A stretch of 64,000 nucleotides of DNA from Mediterraneibacter glycyrrhizinilyticus (GCF_016902345.1 NZ_JACJLR010000009.1:1-64000), one strand, 5' to 3'; positions 43,627-53,812 are shown, counted from the stretch's first letter. The notes: generated by a model not told the origin, from the letters alone. Translations and numbers: made by a program.

Positions 43627-43833
43627 ATGGCAAGTCGTTCATCTAACAGAGCAGCAGTGCCAGAGGCAAAAGGCGCGCTGGACAAATTCAAGTACGAGGT
43701 AGCTAACGAACTCGGAGTACCGTTATCTGACGGCTACAACGGAGACCTTACCTCCAAGCAGAACGGATCTGTAGGTGGATATATGGTCAAGAAAATGATC
43801 GAACAGCAGGAGAAACAGATGGCAGGAAAATAA
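43627..43833 (+). CDS. Alpha/beta-type small acid-soluble spore protein
   Basis: 68 aa from the ATG at 43627 with GAAGGAGG upstream. The two conserved SASP motifs are present: ALDKFKYEVANELGV and DGYNGDLTSKQNGSVGGYMVKKMIE. These proteins coat and protect DNA in the dormant spore and are degraded by the Gpr protease during germination. It supports a spore-forming lifestyle. A good terminator follows. Confidence 0.96.
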   Translation: MASRSSNRAAVPEAKGALDKFKYEVANELGVPLSDGYNGDLTSKQNGSVGGYMVKKMIEQQEKQMAGK

Positions 43834-43933
43834 GATTTCCGGCCGGAAACTGCGCCAAACAGTGGTCAGCGGCATGACGGGATGCCAAAGGACATGCCTT
43901 GAAATGCCGGGATCATCAAAGTGAGGCGGAGAA

Positions 43934-43966
43934 AAGCACTCGGGATTGACCTGGGTGCTTTTTTCT
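43934..43966 (+). terminator. Terminator before rsmD
   Basis: AAGCACTC (43934-43941) pairs with GGGTGCTT (43953-43960, one G-T pair), then TTTTTT. Confidence 0.8.
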
Positions 43967-44006
43967 GCTAAAATTCAGCATAGTTAAGTAAGAGAGGTGT
44001 CGGAAT

Positions 44007-44576
44007 ATGAGAGTGATCGCTGGAAGTGCAAAGCGGCTTCGGCTTAAGACTCTGGAGGGGCTGGATACAAGACCGACAACAGACCGGATCAAGGAGACCC
44101 TGTTCAACATGATCGGTCCATCCATGTATGACTGCATGTTTCTGGATCTGTTCAGCGGGAGCGGCGGGATCGGGATCGAGGCGCTGAGCCGGGGGGCGAA
44201 GGAAGCTGTGTTCGTAGAGAACAATCCGAAAGCCATGGCATGTATCAAGGAAAATTTGAAATTTACACATCTTGATGCAAAAGCGCTGACGATGACAAGA
44301 GATGTGATGAATGCGCTGTACCAGCTGGAAGGAGAAAAGGTATTTGATTTTGTCTTTATGGACCCGCCCTACGACCGGGGACTGGAGAAGTCTGTTCTGG
44401 AGTATCTTGCGGATTCGGAACTGATATATGAAGATACGGTTATTATCGTGGAGGCTTCGAAGGAAACGGATTTCTCCTATGTGGAGAAGCTGGGGTTTGA
44501 AGTCACAAGAGAGAAGCTCTATAAGACAAACAAACATGTGTTTCTGGAAAGGTCGGGAAAGGAAGAAATATGTTGA
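44007..44576 (+). CDS. rsmD: 16S rRNA (guanine-966 N2) methyltransferase
   Basis: 189 aa. [18 protein letters not shown]...[14 protein letters not shown] is the RsmD start; [18 protein letters not shown] is the SAM-binding motif and FMDPPYD the catalytic (D/N)PPY. Directly before coaD with a 7-base overlap, the common Firmicute pair. Confidence 0.96.
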   Translation: MRVIAGSAKRLRLKTLEGLDTRPTTDRIKETLFNMIGPSMYDCMFLDLFSGSGGIGIEALSRGAKEAVFVENNPKAMACIKENLKFTHLDAKALTMTRDVMNALYQLEGEKVFDFVFMDPPYDRGLEKSVLEYLADSELIYEDTVIIVEASKETDFSYVEKLGFEVTREKLYKTNKHVFLERSGKEEIC

Positions 44577-45061
44577 GAGCAGTCTATCCGGGAAGTTTTG
44601 ACCCGGTTACATACGGGCATTACGACATTATATTAAGATCATGCAAGATCGTGGATGAATTAATTGTCGGAGTGTTGAATAATAAAGCGAAAATGCCGTT
44701 GTTTTCTGTAGAAGAACGTGTTAAAATGTTAGAGGAAGTGACGAAAGATCTGCCAAATGTCAGGATTCTGCCGTTCGACGGCCTCCTGGTAGACTTTGCG
44801 AAGAGAGTTAAGGCAGATGTCGTTATCAGAGGTCTGAGAGCGATCACAGATTTTGAATATGAACTGCAGATGTCGCAGACGAATCACAAACTGGCTCCCG
44901 AAGTGGAGACCATGTTTCTGACAACAAGTATTGAATATTCTTATTTGAGTTCTACTACAGTAAGAGAGATCGCTGCTTTTGGGGGAGATCTGTCACAGTT
45001 TGTGCCGGAAGCAGTGGCGGAAGAACTTAGGAAAAAGATGAATACAAAAAGGAGAGTGTAA
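44570..45061 (+). CDS. coaD: Phosphopantetheine adenylyltransferase
   Basis: 163 aa. [16 protein letters not shown] contains the nucleotidyltransferase T-x-G-H (T14-YGH), and [17 protein letters not shown] is the ISSTxxR-type motif. It makes dephospho-CoA from ATP and 4'-phosphopantetheine. Length typical. Confidence 0.97.
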   Translation: MLRAVYPGSFDPVTYGHYDIILRSCKIVDELIVGVLNNKAKMPLFSVEERVKMLEEVTKDLPNVRILPFDGLLVDFAKRVKADVVIRGLRAITDFEYELQMSQTNHKLAPEVETMFLTTSIEYSYLSSTTVREIAAFGGDLSQFVPEAVAEELRKKMNTKRRV

Positions 45062-45063
45062 CA

Positions 45064-45642
45064 ATGAGCAGCCGTATTGAGCAGATTATTGAAGAGATCG
45101 AGGAATACATCGACAGAGACTGTAAATTCCAGCCCCTTTCCACGACCAAGATCATCGTGAACAAGGAGCATCTGGATGAACTTCTCAGAGAACTGCGCAT
45201 GAAGACTCCGGATGAGATTAAACGTTATCAGAAGATTATCGCTAACAGGGACGCGATCCTTGCGGATGCAAAGGCGAAGGCGGATGCCATGATTGAGGAG
45301 GCGCAGGTTCAGACCACGGAACTTGTGAGTGAGCATGAGATCATGCAGCAGGCGTATGCACAGGCAAACGAGATCGTGACTCAGGCGACCGCGCAGGCAC
45401 AGGAGATCATAGACAATGCGACCCGGGATGCGAATACCATCCGCATTGGAGCGATCCAGTATACGGATGATCTTCTTGCCAATGCTGAGAGCATTATCGG
45501 ACATACACTCGACAGCTATACGACAAAGTATGATGGTCTGATCAACTCCCTGCAGGAGTGTTACGATACAGTCCGCTCCAATCGTGCTGAATTGGATATC
45601 CCGGAAGAAGACGGGTACGATTCACAGGACGGGATCAGCTAG
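45064..45642 (+). CDS. Coiled-coil protein (ATPase-subunit-H-like)
   Basis: 192 aa, 2 bases after coaD. After an N-terminal helical part, residues ~70-150 form a long coiled coil rich in Ala, Gln and Glu with heptad-like spacing (ADAKAKADAMIEEAQVQ; AYAQANEIVTQATAQAQEI). It resembles the DivIVA-like or V-ATPase subunit H-like coiled coils often found after coaD in Lachnospiraceae. No enzyme motif. A structural or scaffold role is inferred. Confidence 0.7.
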   Translation: MSSRIEQIIEEIEEYIDRDCKFQPLSTTKIIVNKEHLDELLRELRMKTPDEIKRYQKIIANRDAILADAKAKADAMIEEAQVQTTELVSEHEIMQQAYAQANEIVTQATAQAQEIIDNATRDANTIRIGAIQYTDDLLANAESIIGHTLDSYTTKYDGLINSLQECYDTVRSNRAELDIPEEDGYDSQDGIS

Positions 45643-46576
45643 GATAAAGGAAAAGAAGATACAGGATAGCCAACAGACTGGCTGCCAATGCGGCAGCCAG
45701 TTTTTCTATGATATAGGGAAGAAAGGGCAGTCCGGTGCCATCCAGCATGCACTGTGTCTGTGCTGCCGCGCACAGTCCTCCGAAGGAAGTCAGGGCGAGG
45801 ACTGCGGGATAACAGAGGAAAAGGTTATGGATCCGCTCTTTCAGAAGGAGGATTCCATTGGTCATCTCAAGGGCAGGTGCGGTCATAAGGAAAAGATCTT
45901 TCCGGATCGGCAGGATGCTCAGGAGGGAGAGAAGAACGGAAAAAATGATGATGTATCCGCCTACTTTTACGATTGCCTCGAAACTGTCATTGAGGCAGGC
46001 ATCCAGATCCGAAAACCGGAACGACGATTTTTGCGAGCCGGGATCCCGGGAAGGCTCTGTGAAGTATTTCTGTCCCCGGAGATAAAATCTGCGAAAGATA
46101 AAGCTTAAAAGAGCCGGTGTGAGGATCAGGATGGAAAGTGTGGGAAAGAGCAGATCTTTCTGCCCGAATGTTTTCCAGACAATGTAATTTATGATAAAGA
46201 TGGGGCTTGTATTATTGCAGAAAGAGAGGAGATACTGTGCTTCCTCCTTTGTGATCAGCTTTTTCCTGAGAAGATCAGCCGTTACTTTGGCGCCCATGGG
46301 ATATCCGCACAGAAACCCGGAGAGCACGGCAAATGCCCCGTTCTGTGAAACACGGAACAGACACCGGAACGGTTTCCCAAACACGTCTGCTATAAAACGG
46401 AGACCGCCTGAGGACATCAGGAGATTTGTGATCACGAGAAAGGGGAAGAGCGTAGGAACTATGATCTGAAACCACAGGAGCAGCCCTTCACTCGCGCCAT
46501 TGAAGACTGCTTTCGGGAAAAAGAGCATAGCAGTGAACAGTGCGGTAAGAGCGATCCCGGCAGGAAAATGTTTCAT
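45635..46576 (-). CDS. ylbJ: Sporulation integral membrane protein YlbJ-like
   Basis: 313 aa. Eight or so membrane helices with nucleoside-recognition (Gate) motifs: LLLWFQIIVPTLFPFLVITNLL, SGFLCGYPMGAKVTADLLRK and LLSFCNNTSPIFIINYI. YlbJ is needed for spore-cortex formation in B. subtilis. Its 3' end overlaps the convergent coiled-coil gene by 8 bases. Confidence 0.9.
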   Translation of the reverse strand: MKHFPAGIALTALFTAMLFFPKAVFNGASEGLLLWFQIIVPTLFPFLVITNLLMSSGGLRFIADVFGKPFRCLFRVSQNGAFAVLSGFLCGYPMGAKVTADLLRKKLITKEEAQYLLSFCNNTSPIFIINYIVWKTFGQKDLLFPTLSILILTPALLSFIFRRFYLRGQKYFTEPSRDPGSQKSSFRFSDLDACLNDSFEAIVKVGGYIIIFSVLLSLLSILPIRKDLFLMTAPALEMTNGILLLKERIHNLFLCYPAVLALTSFGGLCAAAQTQCMLDGTGLPFLPYIIEKLAAALAASLLAILYLLFLYPS

Positions 46577-46665
46577 GGAAATACCAGCCTTGCGTGTCCG
46601 TTGTTATATCAGATATATGATACGGGAATGATTTTTATGAGCAGGTCATATGGTAAAAGAAAAAG

Positions 46666-47517
46666 GTGATTTTTCTGAGAAAGACGAAGCTGTCCGTACC
46701 CGTTTTCTTTCTCTTTCTTCTTATTTTTTTCTCGGCGGTATGGATCCCGCATCTCAAAGAGATGAGCCAGGTCAGCCGGCTGACGGACGAGATCCTGTTT
46801 TCTGCTGATTTCAGGAGCCAGCCGTCCAGTGAAAAGCTGCTGGAGCTGGCAGGGGAGTGGGAATCCCCGGGAGAGGCGGCGGCCTTGTACTGGCTTGAGA
46901 GCGATTTTCTGAGAGAGGAGACAGACCTCTCAGCAGATAACCTGACAGAACAAAGAGAACGCTGGGCAGTCCGGCCGGGATGGAGCAACTATGTCTCGGC
47001 GTGCCGGGCGGTCTGGGATGACGCAGTATATTTCCCGGTGGCAGAGGCGGTCAACCGAAGAGACATGTCGGTGACCTATGAGGATTCCTGGCTGTTCGGG
47101 AGAAGTTATGGCGGAGAGCGGGGGCACGAGGGAACGGACATAATGGCATCGGTCAATGAGAGAGGGCTTTATCCGGTGGTGAGCATGACCGACGGGACTG
47201 TGGAGAACAAAGGCTGGCTGGAGCTGGGCGGTTACCGCCTGGGAATCCGGGCATCGGGAGGGGCTTATTTTTACTATGCCCATCTGGATTCCTATGCGGA
47301 CATCGAAGAAGGAGACCAGGTAAAAGCAGGGGATCTGCTGGGCTATATGGGCGACACCGGGTACAGTAAGGTGGAAGGCACGACAGGAAATTTTCCAGTC
47401 CATCTGCACCTGGGAATTTATCTTTATCCTGATGGGAAAGAGATCAGCGTGAATCCGTATCCCGTATTGAAATTTGTCGAGAACTCGCGGATACAGTGTA
47501 TCAGTTCCATGCAGTAA
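46666..47517 (+). CDS. Membrane-anchored M23 metallopeptidase
   Basis: 283 aa. A basic start and one membrane helix (VPVFFLFLLIFFSAVW), a helical extracellular segment, and a LytM/M23 domain: H154 and D158 (GHEGTD), H206 (YYAHLD) and H246-x-H248 (VHLHLG) supply the zinc site. It would cleave peptidoglycan peptides. The start is unusual: GTG at 46666 overlaps the only AAGGTG-like ribosome binding site, so initiation may really be at an in-frame CTG at 46675; no ATG is available in frame. Confidence 0.88.
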   Translation: MIFLRKTKLSVPVFFLFLLIFFSAVWIPHLKEMSQVSRLTDEILFSADFRSQPSSEKLLELAGEWESPGEAAALYWLESDFLREETDLSADNLTEQRERWAVRPGWSNYVSACRAVWDDAVYFPVAEAVNRRDMSVTYEDSWLFGRSYGGERGHEGTDIMASVNERGLYPVVSMTDGTVENKGWLELGGYRLGIRASGGAYFYYAHLDSYADIEEGDQVKAGDLLGYMGDTGYSKVEGTTGNFPVHLHLGIYLYPDGKEISVNPYPVLKFVENSRIQCISSMQ

Positions 47518-47640
47518 TAGAAATGGAAAGCAGCGGATTCGGGCTGTATGGTGGAACAAATGCGATAAAGAGCAATTTTTCCGCGGAAGCTGGCTTACTG
47601 AATAAAATCATGTTATACTGTCCACTATGGAGGAAAAGCA

Positions 47641-49026
47641 ATGGATTTACCAATAGCATTTGAAGAAGAGATGATCTCCCTTTTAGGAGAGGAAGATTAT
47701 AGGAAATATACAGATTGTTTTGATGAGAGCAGGCATTACGGACTGCGGGTGAACACGGCAAAGATTTCTGTGGAAGAATTTCTGAAGATCGCTCCCTGGC
47801 CGCTAAGGCCCGTGCCCTGGATCCACAACGGCTTCTACTATGACGGGGAGAAGGTCCAGCCTGCAAAGCATCCGTATTATTTTGCAGGGCTCTATTACCT
47901 TCAGGAACCCAGTGCCATGACGCCGGCGGACCGTCTGCCTGTGGAACCGGGGGACCGGGTACTGGACGTGTGCGCCGCGCCAGGAGGAAAGGCGACGGAG
48001 CTTGGGGCAAAACTTCAAGGGACGGGGGTACTGGCGGCAAATGACCTGAGCAGTTCCCGGGCGAAAGGTCTTCTGAAGAACCTGGAACTCTTCGGCATCG
48101 GAAATGTGCTTGTCTTAAGCGAGGAGCCGGGAAAACTGGTGCCGTATTTCCGGGAGTATTTTGATAAGATCCTGATCGATGCGCCCTGTTCCGGGGAGGG
48201 CATGTTCCGGAAAGACCGGAAGATGGTCCGCGCCTGGGAGGAACATGGACCGGAATTTTTCTCAAAGATCCAGCGCAGCATCGTGACCCAGGCTGCCCAG
48301 ATGCTCCGGCCGGGAGGCATGCTCCTGTACTCGACCTGTACCTTCTCGCCGCTTGAGAATGAACGGACAGTGGAATACCTCCTGGAACAGTATCCGGAGT
48401 TTGAGATCTGTGAGATGGAGGGATATGAAGGCTTCTCAGAGGGAATGCCGGAAGTGGCGGAAAAAAGAGATGAGAACCTGAAAAAGACGGTACGGATCTT
48501 TCCTCACCGGATGGAGGGCGAGGGGCATTTTATCGCGCTGTTAAGAAAAGGAGACGGCGTTCCGTCACACTATGCCCTGGGAAAGGGAAAAACAGGGAAG
48601 ATCCCGGAGGAGCTGGATGCGTTCCTGAAGGGGGTGGACAGGCCTTTTGATCTGTCCAGGATTGAGATCCGGGGTGAGAAAGTCTATTACATGCCGGAAG
48701 GCGTCCCGGACCTGAAGGGCGTCCGGTTCTTAAGGACAGGCCTGCTCCTTGGAGAACTCAAGAAAAAACGGTTTGAGCCCAGCCAGGCACTTGCGATGAA
48801 CCTGAAGAAGGAGGAGTACCGGTATACACTGGACCTTCCCGCTTCCGACGAGCGGGTGATCCGCTATCTCAAAGGGGAGACTCTGGATGTAGAAGATCTT
48901 GCCGGCCCGAAGGAAAAGGGATGGTATCTGGTCTGTGTGGACGGGTATCCGCTGGGGTTTGGAAAACTGGGGAATCAGACCCTGAAGAATAAATATCTCC
49001 CGGGATGGCGGTGGATGTCACTGTGA
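47641..49026 (+). CDS. RsmF/NOP2-type RNA m5C methyltransferase
   Basis: 461 aa with GGAGG upstream. SAM-binding DVCAAPGGKATELGAKL, the first catalytic Cys in DAPCSGEGMFRKD, the second in YSTCTFSPLENE (TC motif), and a C-terminal RsmF-like PUA-type tail. It methylates cytosine-5 in rRNA or tRNA. The stop overlaps the next gene (GTGA). Confidence 0.92.
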   Translation: MDLPIAFEEEMISLLGEEDYRKYTDCFDESRHYGLRVNTAKISVEEFLKIAPWPLRPVPWIHNGFYYDGEKVQPAKHPYYFAGLYYLQEPSAMTPADRLPVEPGDRVLDVCAAPGGKATELGAKLQGTGVLAANDLSSSRAKGLLKNLELFGIGNVLVLSEEPGKLVPYFREYFDKILIDAPCSGEGMFRKDRKMVRAWEEHGPEFFSKIQRSIVTQAAQMLRPGGMLLYSTCTFSPLENERTVEYLLEQYPEFEICEMEGYEGFSEGMPEVAEKRDENLKKTVRIFPHRMEGEGHFIALLRKGDGVPSHYALGKGKTGKIPEELDAFLKGVDRPFDLSRIEIRGEKVYYMPEGVPDLKGVRFLRTGLLLGELKKKRFEPSQALAMNLKKEEYRYTLDLPASDERVIRYLKGETLDVEDLAGPKEKGWYLVCVDGYPLGFGKLGNQTLKNKYLPGWRWMSL

Positions 49027-49730
49027 AGATCAGACTGGACAAATACCTCGCTGACATGGGGTACGGGACCCGCAGCGAAGTGAAAAAAGAGATCACAAGA
49101 GGAAATGTACAGATAAACGGCGTTCCTGTACGCAGACCGGAGACAAAGCTCGATACGGAGAAAGATGAAGTGACCTACCAGGGCAATTCGGCTGTCTATG
49201 AGGAATATGAGTATTATATGCTGAACAAGCCTGCAGGCGTGGTCTCAGCTACTTTCGACCGGAAAGACCGGACTGTCCTGGATCTCATCGGGGAGCGGCA
49301 GAGAAAGGACCTGTTCCCTGTGGGACGGCTGGACAAGGATACAGAAGGACTCCTGTTGATCACAAATGACGGGGAACTGGCGCACCGGCTGCTCTCGCCG
49401 AAGAAACATGTGGACAAGGTATACTATGTAAAAGTGCAGGGACGGCTCACCGCAGAGGACGAAGAAAGGCTGGCGGAAGGGATCGACATCGGAGAGGCGA
49501 GACCTGCGCTCCCGGCAGGGCTTGCCATCCTGAAAAGCGGAGAAATCTCCGAGGCGGAAATTACCATACAGGAAGGAAAGTTCCACCAGGTGAAGAGGAT
49601 GTTCCATGCGCTTGGCAAAGAGGTCCTGTATTTAAAAAGGCTGCGCATGGGGACTCTTGTGCTGGACGAAGGCCTGAAACCGGGGCAGTACAGAAGACTG
49701 ACGGAGAAAGAAAGAGAAGGATTATGCTGA
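49023..49730 (+). CDS. rsuA: RsuA-family 16S rRNA pseudouridine synthase
   Basis: 235 aa from GTG 49023, which overlaps the previous stop and has GGTGG upstream; ATG 49005 would add 6 residues. An S4 domain (IRLDKYLADMGYGTRSEVKK) precedes the synthase domain with the catalytic Asp in PVGRLDKDTEGLLLIT. It converts uridine to pseudouridine in small-subunit rRNA. Confidence 0.92.
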   Translation: MKIRLDKYLADMGYGTRSEVKKEITRGNVQINGVPVRRPETKLDTEKDEVTYQGNSAVYEEYEYYMLNKPAGVVSATFDRKDRTVLDLIGERQRKDLFPVGRLDKDTEGLLLITNDGELAHRLLSPKKHVDKVYYVKVQGRLTAEDEERLAEGIDIGEARPALPAGLAILKSGEISEAEITIQEGKFHQVKRMFHALGKEVLYLKRLRMGTLVLDEGLKPGQYRRLTEKEREGLC

Positions 49731-50407
49731 GAGGAAAGAAAGCAGTAATATTTGATATGGACGGCTCTCTGGTGGATTCCATGTGGATCTGGCCGGAAGT
49801 GGACCGCATCTATATGGAGAAATACGGGCTAAAGCAGCCGGCGGATTTCCACAAGGCGATCGAGGGAAAGAGCTATACTGAGACGGCGCAGTATTTTGTG
49901 GATACGTTCCATGATCTGCACCGGAGTGTGGATCAGGTCAAGGAAGAGTGGAAGGAGATGACCATGGAACTCTACTCTACAAAGGTTCTCCCGAAACCTG
50001 GGGCAGTGGACTTTTTAAAGGCGATGCGGCAGAAAGGCGTGCTTCTCGGGATCGCTACCAGCAATGACCGCGTTCTCGCAGAGGCTGCCCTGAAGGCTCA
50101 GGGGATCTTCGGATATTTTGACTCTGTGCGGACTTCCTGTGAAGTGGCTGCGGGAAAACCGGCACCGGATGTTTATCTGAAAGTTGCGGAGGACTTAAGC
50201 GTCAGTCCGTCGTCCTGCCTTGTGTTTGAGGATGTACCCAACGGGATCCTTGCAGGGAAGAATGCCGGGATGGAAGTGTGTGCCGTGGATGATGCGTTTT
50301 CCAGGCCGGACGAGCAGGAAAAGAAACGGCTGGCGGATTATTTCATACACGATTTTTATGAGATCAGAGACAATACCTATGAAAGGTGCGGACAGAATGG
50401 AAAATAG
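49724..50407 (+). CDS. HAD-superfamily phosphatase (beta-PGM-like)
   Basis: 227 aa. HAD motif I VIFDMDGSLVDS, motif II ATSND, and motif IV VFEDVPNGILAGKNAGMEV; the helical cap is of the beta-phosphoglucomutase/YniC type. A soluble phosphatase or mutase of uncertain sugar-phosphate substrate. It overlaps rsuA by 7 bases and the YgiQ gene by 11. Confidence 0.9.
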   Translation: MLRGKKAVIFDMDGSLVDSMWIWPEVDRIYMEKYGLKQPADFHKAIEGKSYTETAQYFVDTFHDLHRSVDQVKEEWKEMTMELYSTKVLPKPGAVDFLKAMRQKGVLLGIATSNDRVLAEAALKAQGIFGYFDSVRTSCEVAAGKPAPDVYLKVAEDLSVSPSSCLVFEDVPNGILAGKNAGMEVCAVDDAFSRPDEQEKKRLADYFIHDFYEIRDNTYERCGQNGK

Positions 50408-52322
50408 ATTCTTGCCAGTGTGCAGAGAGGATATGGAAGAACGTGGATGGGACAGGGTGGATTTTGCCTATGTGATCGGGGATGCCTATGTGGACCATCC
50501 TTCTTTCGGGCATGCCATCATAAGCCGTCTTTTAGAGACAAAGGGGTACCGGGTCGGGATCATCTCCCAGCCGGACTGGAAAGATCCGGAAAGCATCGCC
50601 ATATATGGCGAACCCAGGCTTGCCTTTCTCGTCTCAGCGGGAAATATGGACTCCATGGTGAACCATTATTCTGTCTCTAAGAAAAGGAGAAAGACGGATG
50701 CCTACACACCCGGCGGCGTGATGGGAAAACGTCCGGATCATGCCTGCACGGTCTATGGTAATCTGATCCGGCACACCTATAAGAAGACGCCAGTGATCCT
50801 GGGCGGGATCGAGGCAAGCCTGCGGCGCCTGGCGCATTACGACTACTGGTCCGACCGGCTCAAACGGTCTGTGCTTCTGGACTCCGGCGCAGATATCATT
50901 TCCTATGGAATGGGAGAGCGTTCCATTGTGGAGATCGCAGAGGCGCTGGATGCGGGGATTCCTGTGGAAGAGCTGAGTTACATCGACGGTACTGCTGTGA
51001 AAGCACGTTCTCTGGACAGTGTGTATGACGCTGAACTGCTCCCCTCTTTTGACAGACTCAGAGAAGACAAACGTGAGTATGCGAAAAGCTTCTATACCCA
51101 GTATCTGAACACGGATCCGTTTACGGCAAAACGTCTTGTTGAGCCCTACTCAGACCGCTTATATGTGATACAGAACCCTCCGGCGAAACCACTCTCAGAG
51201 GCGGAGATGGACGACGTCTACGGGCTTCCCTATATGCGGACCTATCATCCTTCCTATGAAGAGGCGGGCGGCGTGCCGGCGACCTCTGAGATCCGGTTCA
51301 GCCTGACCAGCAGCCGGGGCTGTTTCGGTGGATGCAGCTTCTGCGCGCTGACCTTCCACCAGGGGCGGATCGTACAGGTAAGAAGCCACGATTCCCTCCT
51401 GAAAGAAGCAGAGGCGATCACCGGGGAAAAGGATTTCAAGGGCTATATCCACGACGTGGGAGGTCCCACTGCAAACTTCCGTCATCCCTCCTGTGAAAAA
51501 CAGATGGAGCACGGCGTATGCAGGAACCGGCAGTGCCTTTTCCCGACACCCTGTCCGAACCTGGATGCGGATCACAGCGATTATGTAAAACTCCTGAAAA
51601 AGCTGAGGGAGATCCCCAAGGTAAAGAAGGTGTTCATACGCTCCGGGATCCGGTTTGACTATCTCCTTGCGGATAAGAAGAAGGAGTTTCTTCGTGAACT
51701 CTGCGAATATCATGTCAGCGGCCAGCTGAAAGTGGCGCCGGAACACGTGGCGGCGCCGGTGTTATCCCTGATGGGAAAACCGGAACATAGTGTATATGAA
51801 GAGTTTACACGGCAGTTTGATAAGATGAACCAGAGGATCGGGAAAAAGCAGTATCTGGTCCCATATCTGATGTCATCCCATCCGGGATCCGGACTGAAAG
51901 AGGCTGTGGAACTGGCGGAGTACTGCCGGGATCTGGGCTATATGCCGGAGCAGGTGCAGGATTTTTATCCCACTCCGTCTACTCTGTCAACATGCATGTA
52001 TTATACCGGGCTTGACCCGAGAAATATGAAACCGGTCTATGTGCCGAAAAATCCCCATGAGAAGGCGATGCAGAGAGCATTGATCCAGTACAGGAATCCG
52101 GCGCTTTACGATCTGGTATACGAGGCGCTTCAGAAAGCGGGAAGACAGGATCTGATCGGATACGGCCCGAAATGCCTGATCCGTCCCCGGAGGGACAATA
52201 ATGGCCAGGGAAGAACGGATTGGGGAAACCGGGGAAAGAAAAAGGGAGACCGGTCCGGGAACGGCGGGACAAACAGACGGAAAAAGAAGAAGACGATCCG
52301 GAACGTTCACAGAAAAAAATGA
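50397..52322 (+). CDS. YgiQ-family radical SAM protein
   Basis: 641 aa from ATG 50397 (AAAGGTG upstream). N-terminal YgiQ domain (VDFAYVIGDAYVDHPSFGHAIISRLLE; GGIEASLRRLAHYDYWSD), then the radical SAM cluster C-x3-C-x2-C in SSRGCFGGCSFCALTFHQGR and the KVAPEHV motif, ending in a basic low-complexity tail (RKKKKTIRNVHRKK). Reaction unknown; RNA or cofactor modification is a guess. Confidence 0.92.
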   Translation: MENRFLPVCREDMEERGWDRVDFAYVIGDAYVDHPSFGHAIISRLLETKGYRVGIISQPDWKDPESIAIYGEPRLAFLVSAGNMDSMVNHYSVSKKRRKTDAYTPGGVMGKRPDHACTVYGNLIRHTYKKTPVILGGIEASLRRLAHYDYWSDRLKRSVLLDSGADIISYGMGERSIVEIAEALDAGIPVEELSYIDGTAVKARSLDSVYDAELLPSFDRLREDKREYAKSFYTQYLNTDPFTAKRLVEPYSDRLYVIQNPPAKPLSEAEMDDVYGLPYMRTYHPSYEEAGGVPATSEIRFSLTSSRGCFGGCSFCALTFHQGRIVQVRSHDSLLKEAEAITGEKDFKGYIHDVGGPTANFRHPSCEKQMEHGVCRNRQCLFPTPCPNLDADHSDYVKLLKKLREIPKVKKVFIRSGIRFDYLLADKKKEFLRELCEYHVSGQLKVAPEHVAAPVLSLMGKPEHSVYEEFTRQFDKMNQRIGKKQYLVPYLMSSHPGSGLKEAVELAEYCRDLGYMPEQVQDFYPTPSTLSTCMYYTGLDPRNMKPVYVPKNPHEKAMQRALIQYRNPALYDLVYEALQKAGRQDLIGYGPKCLIRPRRDNNGQGRTDWGNRGKKKGDRSGNGGTNRRKKKKTIRNVHRKK

Positions 52323-52377
52323 CGGAAAAAGTAAAGGATGAACAAGTACCGGATCAGAGAAAGGGGAGATGCCAGAA

Positions 52378-53142
52378 ATGAAGATTGCAGTTGTGACCGG
52401 AGCTTCCTCCGGGATGGGGAGAGAATTCGTACTGCAGCTCGGGTACTTTTATAAAAATCTGGATGAGATCTGGGTGATCGCACGGCGTCGGGAACGGCTG
52501 GTGGAGCTTGCCGAAAAGAGCAGGGTGCCTCTTAAGATCTTTGACGGAGATCTCCAGAAGAAAAAAGTGTACAAAAAGCTCTGCGAGGCGCTGAAAGAAG
52601 AACAGCCGGATATCCGTATGCTGGTCAACAGCGCAGGTTTTGGCAAATCAGGAGCGGTGACAGAACTCGCAAAAGAAGAGTTCCGCGCACAGCCGGATAT
52701 GGTGGATCTAAACTGCCGTGCCCTCACAAGGATGACGCTTTTGTGTCTTCCATATATGAAAAAGGGAAGCCGGATCGTGAACCTTGCTTCTGCGGCGGCA
52801 TTTTGTCCTCAGCCTCTTTTTGCAGTCTATGCGGCCACGAAATCCTATGTGCTCAGTTTTTCCAGGGCGCTGGGAGCAGAGCTGGCATACAGGGGGATCC
52901 GGGTGACGGCCGTATGTCCGGGTCCGGTCGATACAGAATTTTTCGACGTGAGCGGAAAGCTGGAAAATCCCCTGAAGAAACTGACCATGGCGCAGGCGCC
53001 GAAAGTTGTCCACCGGGCGCTGAAGGACAGCCGTGCGGGAAAAGCGGTCTCAATTTACGGTGTTCCCATGAAGGCGGCATATCTGGGGGCGAAACTGGTT
53101 CCACATGGGCCGATCATCAGATCGCTGTACAGAGAGAGATAA
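52378..53142 (+). CDS. Short-chain dehydrogenase/reductase
   Basis: 254 aa from ATG 52378 (AAGGGGAG at proper distance; an ATG at 52369 is too close). NAD(P)-binding TGASSGMGREF, NSAGFGKSG (NAG-type), the catalytic YAATKSYV (YxxxK) and the Ser in LASAAAF. Classical SDR fold and length. Substrate unknown. Confidence 0.9.
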   Translation: MKIAVVTGASSGMGREFVLQLGYFYKNLDEIWVIARRRERLVELAEKSRVPLKIFDGDLQKKKVYKKLCEALKEEQPDIRMLVNSAGFGKSGAVTELAKEEFRAQPDMVDLNCRALTRMTLLCLPYMKKGSRIVNLASAAAFCPQPLFAVYAATKSYVLSFSRALGAELAYRGIRVTAVCPGPVDTEFFDVSGKLENPLKKLTMAQAPKVVHRALKDSRAGKAVSIYGVPMKAAYLGAKLVPHGPIIRSLYRER

Positions 53143-53203
53143 TAAATTGATGTACAGAGGAAGCGAATCAAAAAGAAAGAAACATCAGAGGAAAAAAGAT
53201 ACG

Positions 53204-53791
53204 ATGAGAAAGATAGAAAAAGGAAATCCGGGATACCTGGATCAGATAAAAAAAGGAGAGATCATCCGGACAACCGTATGTTTTGTGATAGCGGCTGTCC
53301 TTCTGTGTGCTGGATACGACTGGGTGCATACGGTCCTGAACCTGCTCTCAGCTGCTGCAGTTCTGGTATGTATCCCTGCGATAATGGTTCTGCTGGATGT
53401 GATCGCGCACAGTTCCTGGTCTTCTATTGACCAGGATAAGGCGAAGGAGATCGCATCAAAAACAGATCTTCTCACAGCCTGTTATGATGTCCTTATCGGG
53501 GAGGGAAAACAGAAAACTCCTGTGGACTGCATTGTGATCTCAGTACATAATGTTTTCGTCTATACGCATTATGAAAAGGCCGACACAGAGGAATTATCCG
53601 GACAGATCCGGAGTATCCTGGAACAGAACGGATATACCGGGATCCCGGTAAAAGTCCTGGACAGGTATACCCCCTTCCTCGCCCGCGTGGAGGGACTGAA
53701 CAACATTGCAGCGGTGGAGAGAGAAGACACGAAAGAGAGAGAAGAGGAGATTCGCAGGATCTTCCTTGATATGCAGAAATCTGAGAGATAG
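53204..53791 (+). CDS. Membrane protein of unknown function
   Basis: About 195 aa from ATG 53204 (an AGAGGA lies 11 bases upstream); ATG 53150 would add 18 basic residues. Two membrane helices (TVCFVIAAVLLCAGYDWVHTVLNLLSAAAVLVCIPAIMVLLDVI) and a cytoplasmic part with YDVLIGEGKQKTPVDCIVISVHNVFVYTHYE and a charged C-terminus. No family recognised. Lies between the SDR and RluA genes. Confidence 0.65.
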   Translation: MRKIEKGNPGYLDQIKKGEIIRTTVCFVIAAVLLCAGYDWVHTVLNLLSAAAVLVCIPAIMVLLDVIAHSSWSSIDQDKAKEIASKTDLLTACYDVLIGEGKQKTPVDCIVISVHNVFVYTHYEKADTEELSGQIRSILEQNGYTGIPVKVLDRYTPFLARVEGLNNIAAVEREDTKEREEEIRRIFLDMQKSER

Positions 53792-53812
53792 AAACAGGAC
53801 GGGATACGTAAA